Part shown: piece after piece, positions 63,533-64,000 of the stretch
How the letters are laid out: every line of letters begins with the position of its first letter
Numbering within the stretch: the first letter of the stretch is position 1
NCBI GenBank assembly: GCA_021787565.1
Contig: JAJYLT010000007.1
Span: 52,179 to 116,178, forward strand
Direction: 5' to 3'
DNA length: 64,000 nt
Source: Acidobacteriota bacterium
GTDB lineage: Bacteria; Acidobacteriota; UBA4820; DSQY01
Notes under the pieces: generated by a model
Told to the model about the DNA's origin: nothing
The model's database searches: none
What the model saw: only the letters and a program-made list of their open reading frames with translations
Position numbers and translations under genes: made by a program

Positions 63533-63661
63533 TCATGGCGCAAGAGGCGGTCGGCGCGCAAGTTCCGTCGTCCGAAAGCCGCCTTCGCCCTCACCCCTGC
63601 CCGAGGCCGTCTGGATCAACCCACCCAAACAGCTCATGAGAAAGGAGACCGCCACGCTCAC
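63533..63661 (-). pseudogene. C-terminal remnant next to a transposase end
   Basis: A frame of about 42 codons without a start reads VSVAVSFLMSCLGGLIQTAS and ends ARRPPLAP-stop. It could be the tail of a membrane protein cut by the insertion at the right edge. Weak support. Confidence 0.2.
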
Positions 63662-63861
63662 AAGCTACACTAGTGTCCATCCTGTAATGGTGCATTTGTG
63701 ATGCGTTGGCGAGGTGTGGTGGTTGGAAGTTGTCAGGGGTCTAGCGAGTGAGCGGCCATAATCGGGGCATGAGGGCCTTGCCCGTTGCGAGAGCCAGCCG
63801 TGCGAGCACACCCTTTCCCTGGATGCCTTACCATCCCGTTCTTGTCTGCCGCGCCGTGCGG

Positions 63862-64000
63862 TCAGGCGAGGATGTGACGGGCCATTACCGCAAGGTTGTA
63901 GGCGACGATGGCGCTCCATACATACGACAGGAAACCCTGCCAGCCTTTCCAGGTGCACCGGTCCAGCCCGAAGGCCCGCTTGAGCACGGAGATGTTCGCC
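63862..64000 (-). CDS. Transposase C-terminus (partial, ISNCY-like)
   Basis: The frame entering from the right edge reads NISVLKRAFGLDRCTWKGWQ and SYVWSAIVAYNLAVMARHILA-stop, a common C-terminus of DDE transposases of the ISNCY type. The rest of the gene lies outside the window. The IS end may be near 63671, where the sequence changes at CTAGTGTCCATCC; 63672-63861 would be its terminal non-coding part. Confidence 0.7.
   Translation of the reverse strand, partial: ANISVLKRAFGLDRCTWKGWQGFLSYVWSAIVAYNLAVMARHILA

Overview
The window is GC-rich (roughly two thirds G+C by eye), densely coding DNA of a Gram-negative-type bacterium. The futalosine menaquinone genes mqnA and mqnC, split glycine decarboxylase genes (gcvPA/gcvPB), a slt-type lytic transglycosylase, an AsmA-like protein and many very large secreted proteins with Fn3, PA14 and Asp-box modules suggest a deep-branching lineage such as Acidobacteriota (Holophagae or Thermoanaerobaculia-like). 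That placement is inference. No rRNA, tRNA or CRISPR array was seen.

Layout. 1-9.5 kb: a pseudokinase (cut by the window edge), an exported C1-type peptidase, a short OsmC-like ORF, an FadE-type acyl-CoA dehydrogenase, a lytic transglycosylase, an MFS transporter and a small exported protein. 9.6-15.9 kb: asparagine synthase (minus strand), then a tightly overlapping run plsC-cinA-mqnA-mqnC bracketed by octamer arrays and miniature repeat elements. 16.2-20.6 kb: gcvT-gcvH-gcvPA-gcvPB behind a clear sigma70-type promoter. 20.6-30.8 kb: two large secreted proteins, the first sitting between two 306-bp copies of the gcvPB 3' end. 30.8-33.4 kb (minus): siroheme genes, with an unusual uroporphyrinogen methyltransferase fused to an O-methyltransferase-like domain. 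33.5-36.2 kb: cytidylate-kinase-like/BON protein, TSUP (TauE/SafE) transporter and a TIGR02186-type membrane protein. 36.3-40.6 kb: two secreted proteins, one with a 14-C tract that puts signal peptide and mature domain out of frame. 40.9-49 kb: PEP/pyruvate-binding protein, a second cytidylate-kinase-like protein, a second TSUP transporter, a response regulator and a histidine kinase, interspersed with repeats. 49.7-53.4 kb: AsmA-like and exported proteins. 53.4-64 kb: an accessory region with gene remnants, strong hairpins, small membrane proteins plus a VIT family protein, broken IS4 and ISL3 transposases, a DUF6788-like gene, a SpoIID/PA14 exported protein and a partial transposase at the edge.

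Themes. Several promoters share TTGACN-N17-TANNNT spacing, which supports the chosen starts. The two kinase-like/TSUP modules look like paralogous copies of one poorly described membrane or signalling system, the second linked to a two-component pair and a PEP/pyruvate-binding protein. Secreted proteins at 20.8, 25.1 and 60.5 kb end in what looks like one shared C-terminal module. Intergenic DNA is unusually rich in small repeats: a TIR-bounded miniature family, heptamer and octamer arrays, paired-hairpin elements and duplicated 130-170 bp blocks.
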